A stretch of DNA of 64,000 nucleotides, taken from assembly GCF_003697845.1 (NCBI RefSeq), contig NZ_RDQE01000002.1, positions 186,001-250,000 on the forward strand, read 5' to 3'. The translations under genes and the position numbers were made by a program. The DNA is from Halobellus captivus. Lineage in GTDB: Archaea; Halobacteriota; Halobacteria; Halobacteriales; Haloferacaceae. This document shows, in pieces, positions 61,022 to 64,000 of the stretch. Each line of letters starts with the position of its first letter. Within the stretch, counting starts at the first letter, position 1. A model generated the notes under the pieces. The model saw only the letters and a list, made by a program, of their open reading frames with translations. It was not told where the DNA came from and searched no databases.

Positions 61022-62065
61022 ATGAACGAAGCGGACGTCAGAGAGCGGCTGCGGGCGGTCACCGATCCCGACCTCGGGGACGACGTGGTCTCGTTGGGAC
61101 TGGTGAACGGGATCGACCTCGACGAGGGGGCGGGGACCGTTCACGTCTCGCTGGCGCTCGGAGCGCCGTTCTCGCCGCACGAGTCGACGATCGCCGACGA
61201 GGTGCGGGCGGCGCTGTCGGACGCCGGCCTCGACGTGGAGCTGTCGGCGTCGATCCCGAACGACCTCTCGGCGGACGAGCAGGTCCTTCCGGGCGTCGAG
61301 AACGTGATCGCGGTCGCCTCCGGGAAGGGCGGCGTCGGGAAGTCGACGGTGGCGGTGAACCTCGCGGCGGGGCTCTCCGAACTCGGCGCGCGGGTCGGCC
61401 TCTTCGACGCCGACGTGTACGGTCCGAACGTCCCGCGGATGGTCGCCGCCGAGGAACGGCCGCAGACCGACGGCGAGACGATCGTCCCGCCGGAGCGGTA
61501 CGGGGTGAAACTCATGAGCATGGACTTCCTCACCGGCGAGGACGACCCCGTGATCTGGCGCGGCCCGATGGTCCACAAGATCATCACCCAGCTGGTCGAG
61601 GACGTCGAGTGGGGCGAGCTGGACTACCTCGTGATGGACCTCCCGCCGGGTACCGGCGACACCCAACTCACGATCCTCCAGACGCTGCCGCTGACGGGCG
61701 CGGTGATCGTCACCACGCCACAGGACGTGGCGCTCGACGACGCGACCAAGGGCCTTCGAATGTTCGGCAAACACGACACGAACGTGCTCGGGATCGCAGA
61801 GAACATGGCCGGGTTCCGGTGTCCGGACTGCGGCGGGTTCCACGAGATATTCGGCTCCGGCGGCGGGAAGGCGCTCGCGGCCGACCACGACCTGCCGTTC
61901 CTCGGCGGGATCCCGCTCGATCCGGCCGTCCGGACCGGCGGCGACGACGGCGCGCCGGTCGTGCTCGGCGAGGGCGACACCGCCGACTCCTTCCGGGTGC
62001 TCGTCGAGAACGTCGCGAACAACGCCGGCGTCGTGCGCCGCCGCGAGGTGACCGAGGGGCGATGA
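61022..62065 (+). CDS. Mrp/NBP35 family ATP-binding protein
   Basis: A 347-residue P-loop NTPase carrier for Fe-S cluster assembly. An N-terminal MIP18/DUF59 domain (about 1-80) is followed by the deviant Walker A GKGGVGKST (101-109) preceded by AVAS, LVMDLPPGTGDTQLT (Walker B) and the C-terminal CPDCGGFHEIFG, whose Cys pair would bridge an Fe-S cluster in the dimer. The start at 61022 follows a CCTTATT element at 60991-60997. Overlaps the next gene by 4 nt. Confidence 0.93.
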   Translation: MNEADVRERLRAVTDPDLGDDVVSLGLVNGIDLDEGAGTVHVSLALGAPFSPHESTIADEVRAALSDAGLDVELSASIPNDLSADEQVLPGVENVIAVASGKGGVGKSTVAVNLAAGLSELGARVGLFDADVYGPNVPRMVAAEERPQTDGETIVPPERYGVKLMSMDFLTGEDDPVIWRGPMVHKIITQLVEDVEWGELDYLVMDLPPGTGDTQLTILQTLPLTGAVIVTTPQDVALDDATKGLRMFGKHDTNVLGIAENMAGFRCPDCGGFHEIFGSGGGKALAADHDLPFLGGIPLDPAVRTGGDDGAPVVLGEGDTADSFRVLVENVANNAGVVRRREVTEGR

Positions 62066-62427
62066 CGGCGGAAGGGTCGGGCGACGACGATGCCGAGGAG
62101 GCGGCCGACGTCGACGACGAGGAGGCGGCCGACGTCGACGACGAGCCCGCCGACCCGCTGGAGGCCGCCGGCGTCGACCCGGTGGTGCCGGAGTCGGCCT
62201 CGGACGCGGCGGCCGCGGAGTTCCCCGACGACGCGGAGGTCCGCGAGTTCCTTCGGGAGGTCGCCGCCGACGTGCGCGGCGACAGCTCCGAGAGCAAACA
62301 GCTCTCGGCGGTGTTGTACCGCGTGTCGGACCTGTACGACCCCGCCGAGTCGACGTCGCCCGAGGAGATCTACCTCAACGTCCGCCACATCATGCGGATC
62401 AAAGAGCAGGGCGGGATCGAGCGGTAG
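62062..62427 (+). CDS. small acidic protein co-transcribed with the Mrp ATPase
   Basis: A 121-residue protein overlapping the Mrp-type gene by 4 nt. The first ~60 residues are Asp/Glu/Ala-rich low complexity with the repeat EEAADVDD. The conserved-looking C-terminal half (FPDDAEVREFLREVAADVRGDSSESKQLSAVLYRVSDLYDPAESTSPEEIYLNVRHIMRIKEQGGIER) is predicted helical with no recognised motif. Coupling suggests a partner in Fe-S assembly, but function is unknown. Confidence 0.75.
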   Translation: MTAEGSGDDDAEEAADVDDEEAADVDDEPADPLEAAGVDPVVPESASDAAAAEFPDDAEVREFLREVAADVRGDSSESKQLSAVLYRVSDLYDPAESTSPEEIYLNVRHIMRIKEQGGIER

Positions 62428-62448
62428 TCAGGGTCGTGGAAGAAGGGA

Positions 62449-62522
62449 AGCCAGGGCAGGGATTTGAACCCCGGAAGTCTCGATTACAAGTCGAGTGCAT
62501 GAACCACCCATGCTCCCCTGGC
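62449..62522 (-). tRNA. tRNA-Thr (anticodon TGT)
   Basis: 74-nt minus-strand tRNA. The acceptor GCCAGGG pairs with CCCTGGC, discriminator T as in haloarchaeal tRNA-Thr. Anticodon stem CTCGA/TCGAG encloses CTTGTAA, giving anticodon TGT (ACA). T arm CGGGG-TTCAAAT-CCCTG with one G-T pair. No CCA encoded. Confidence 0.94.
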
Positions 62523-62602
62523 GCGGCCGGACGTTCTCGGCGCTCGTATGAGTGCGTGTCGCTTTCGGCGAACCTCCCGGGACGAGCGAGTCCGGGTCCG
62601 AC

Positions 62603-63166
62603 TCATTCCTCGTCAGCGATCTCCTTGCGGAGTTCGACCCGGTGAAGGTCGTATCCGCGGTCCACGTAAAACGATCGCGCCCGCCCGTTGTCCGCGAGCG
62701 CCTCCAGCGCGATCGCATCGGCGCCCGCCTCGTCGAGTTCGCGTTCGGCCGCCGCGAGCAGCGCCGACCCGATCCCCTCGCCGCGCCGCTCCGGCGACAC
62801 GAAGAGGTTGCTCACGACGCCGCGCGTACAGTCGCGTTCGTAACCGTCGCGCTCGATCGAGAACGCCACGAATCCGACGATCGTTCCCGATCCGTCCTCT
62901 TTGTCCTCCTCGGTGACTGCCTCCTCGTCGCCCGTTTCGTCGTCCCCACCCCCCGTTCCGTCCTCCTCCCCGTCCCGCGCCACGAGGAGTTCGCCGGTGA
63001 CGACGCTCCGGGCGACCCACTCCCTGACCGTGGGCCGGTTCTCCGACGCGAGCAGCGTCGATCCGTGCCGGCGTTGGTCGCGGGCGAGGCTCACCCATCG
63101 GTCGGTGATCGCATCGACGTCGTCGACGGACGGCGCGACGATCCGCGGTTCCTCGGGTTTCGACAC
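62603..63166 (-). CDS. GNAT-family N-acetyltransferase
   Basis: A 187-residue acetyl-CoA-dependent acetyltransferase. Motif A GVVSNLFVSPERRGEGIGSALLAAAERELDEAGADAIALEAL contains the acetyl-CoA pyrophosphate loop (RRGEGIG), and NGRARSFYVDRGYDLHRVELRKEI is motif B. A 30-residue acidic insert (about 65-93: GEEDGTGGGDDETGDEE...) interrupts the N-terminal half and looks like a halophilic surface loop. Acceptor substrate unknown. Confidence 0.88.
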   Translation of the reverse strand: MSKPEEPRIVAPSVDDVDAITDRWVSLARDQRRHGSTLLASENRPTVREWVARSVVTGELLVARDGEEDGTGGGDDETGDEEAVTEEDKEDGSGTIVGFVAFSIERDGYERDCTRGVVSNLFVSPERRGEGIGSALLAAAERELDEAGADAIALEALADNGRARSFYVDRGYDLHRVELRKEIADEE

Positions 63167-63298
63167 GGGTCGTGATAGCGCCGCGTGGCGTTTGAGCCTG
63201 CCGCTCGAACGATACGGATCGGACCTCTCCGGAGTGGGTCGGGCCTCGTCGTGGCGGATCGGACCGCCTCGGGGCGGGGCAGGCCTCGTCGGGGCGAG

Positions 63299-63916
63299 TC
63301 ACACCTCCCGGCAGTTCGGACAGACCGCCTGTCCGTTCGCGTCCGCGAGCTCCGGGGCGAGCGCGCCACACACCTCACAGACGCCCTGCGTCGGGACGCC
63401 GGCGGCGTCCGTCGAGGACGCGGTCCGTGCCCTGTCGGATCCGCGCGCCGCGTCGGCGGTCCCCGACCGGGTCGTTTCGAGACGGGTTCCGTTCCGCGCG
63501 TCGGCGTCGATCGCCGGCTCGTCGGCGGCGTCCTCCTCCCGCGTCGCGCCCGCGGCGAGCGAGTCGCGCGCGGTGACGACCCCGACCGCCTCCCCGTCGA
63601 CGGCGACGACGACGCGGTCGACCCCCTCGGCGACCAGCCGCTCCTCGACGGCCCGAAGCCCGTCGTCGGGCGCGACGGTGGGGAGCGGCGGCCGCATCAC
63701 CGATCCCACGGTCGCGTCGTCGACGCCGCCCTCGAGGACGGCCGCGAGCGCGTCCCGGGCGGCGAGCCGGCCGACGGCCTCCCCGCCACGGAGGACGACC
63801 AGACAGTCGGTTCCCTCCTCGACCAACAGCGCGGCCGCGTCAGCGAGCGGGTCCGACTCGCTGACCCCGAGGAACTCCCGGTGCATCACGTCGCGAACCG
63901 TGGTGTCTATGCGCAT
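63299..63916 (-). CDS. CBS-pair protein with C-terminal zinc ribbon
   Basis: A 205-residue protein. Two CBS motifs (about 1-60 and 65-125: RDVMHREFLGVSESDPLADAAALLVEEGTDCLVVLRGGEAVGRL; GSVMRPPLPTVAPDDGLRAVEERLVAEGVDRVVVAVDGEAVGVV) form a Bateman module that may bind an adenine nucleotide. After an acidic, Thr/Ala-rich linker (about 126-175) a small zinc ribbon follows with C-x2-C (CEVC) and C-x2-C (CPNC) at the end. The combination suggests a nucleotide-sensing regulator binding nucleic acid or protein; target unknown. Confidence 0.85.
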   Translation of the reverse strand: MRIDTTVRDVMHREFLGVSESDPLADAAALLVEEGTDCLVVLRGGEAVGRLAARDALAAVLEGGVDDATVGSVMRPPLPTVAPDDGLRAVEERLVAEGVDRVVVAVDGEAVGVVTARDSLAAGATREEDAADEPAIDADARNGTRLETTRSGTADAARGSDRARTASSTDAAGVPTQGVCEVCGALAPELADANGQAVCPNCREV

Positions 63917-64000
63917 ACTCGCGGATCATCGGCGAACGGCTAAAAACTGCCCCCGGTACCGTTATCACGCCTCCGGGCGTAGGACCCGGTTCGGTGAACG

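Noticed and set aside
1-64000. CRISPR arrays
   Set aside because: No regularly spaced 25-40-bp repeats were seen; the only tandem repeats are the 22-bp unit at 25721 and the in-frame 45-bp unit at 60519.
63950-64000. A gene starting at the right edge
   Set aside because: Only ~50 nt remain after the CBS/zinc-ribbon gene; no start with supporting sequence can be shown.

Overview
The window is about 64 kb of chromosome from an extremely halophilic archaeon. The sequence is GC-rich, the proteins are acidic with long Asp/Glu tails, genes often overlap by ATGA or GTGA, and TATA boxes sit about 25-30 nt before start codons (leaderless transcripts). Archaeal information-processing genes (RfcL, RadB, Cbf5, eIF5A, eIF1A, RpoD/N/K, L7Ae, L18e), geranylgeranyl-reductase-type and mevalonate/isopentenyl-phosphate kinase lipid genes, and the small haloarchaeal HVO_0476 and DUF5814 families support this. 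Gene content resembles Halorubrum and relatives, but genus is an inference.

Layout. 0-8 kb: partial CinA-type protein, folA-thyA, an aminotransferase, eIF5A beside agmatinase, small conserved proteins and prs. 8-14.3 kb: a sensory cluster of three histidine kinases and a winged-helix regulator, with rfcL between. 14.5-21 kb: alcohol dehydrogenase, heme A synthase, an SLC13-type transporter, eIF1A, a P-loop kinase and small membrane proteins. 21-27 kb: an Lrp/AsnC regulator followed by a two-gene DabB-DabA inorganic-carbon uptake module and a membrane-anchored beta-propeller. 27.5-28.9 kb: L7Ae-S28e-L24e-Ndk operon with a structured leader. 29-33.7 kb: complete branched-chain amino-acid-type ABC importer. 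33.8-44.5 kb: metallophosphatase/5'-nucleotidase, folD, an AN1 zinc-finger membrane protein, aldo/keto reductase, HAD phosphatase, a CBS protein with a probable ribosome-hibernation-factor-like tail, radB, an Na+-dependent (NSS) transporter, a geranylgeranyl-reductase-type flavoprotein and an AI-2E-family permease. 44.5-45.1 kb: a low-coding, AT-richer stretch next to tRNA-Pro, possibly a mobile-element remnant. 45.1-49.5 kb: aspartoacylase-like protein, cbf5, cmk, an MDR oxidoreductase. 49.6-58.5 kb: the long archaeal tRNA-Ser/S13-S4-S11-RpoD/tRNA-Leu/L18e-L13-S9-RpoN-RpoK-enolase-S2 operon continuing, after an inserted MscS-like gene on the other strand, into mevalonate kinase and isopentenyl phosphate kinase. 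58.6-64 kb: a large multi-PAS hybrid kinase, Mrp/NBP35 ATPase, tRNA-Thr, a GNAT acetyltransferase and a CBS/zinc-ribbon protein.

Most of the window is ordinary core chromosome. No CRISPR array, intact IS element or prophage was recognised. The observations most worth checking are the DabAB module with its neighbouring Lrp regulator and promoter inverted repeat, the CBS/HPF-like fusion, the L7Ae promoter and leader with two perfect palindromes and a hairpin, a perfect 16-bp palindrome over the start of the flavoprotein gene, an 11-bp-period direct repeat between two divergent signalling genes, and peptide repeats inserted in a histidine kinase ATPase domain.
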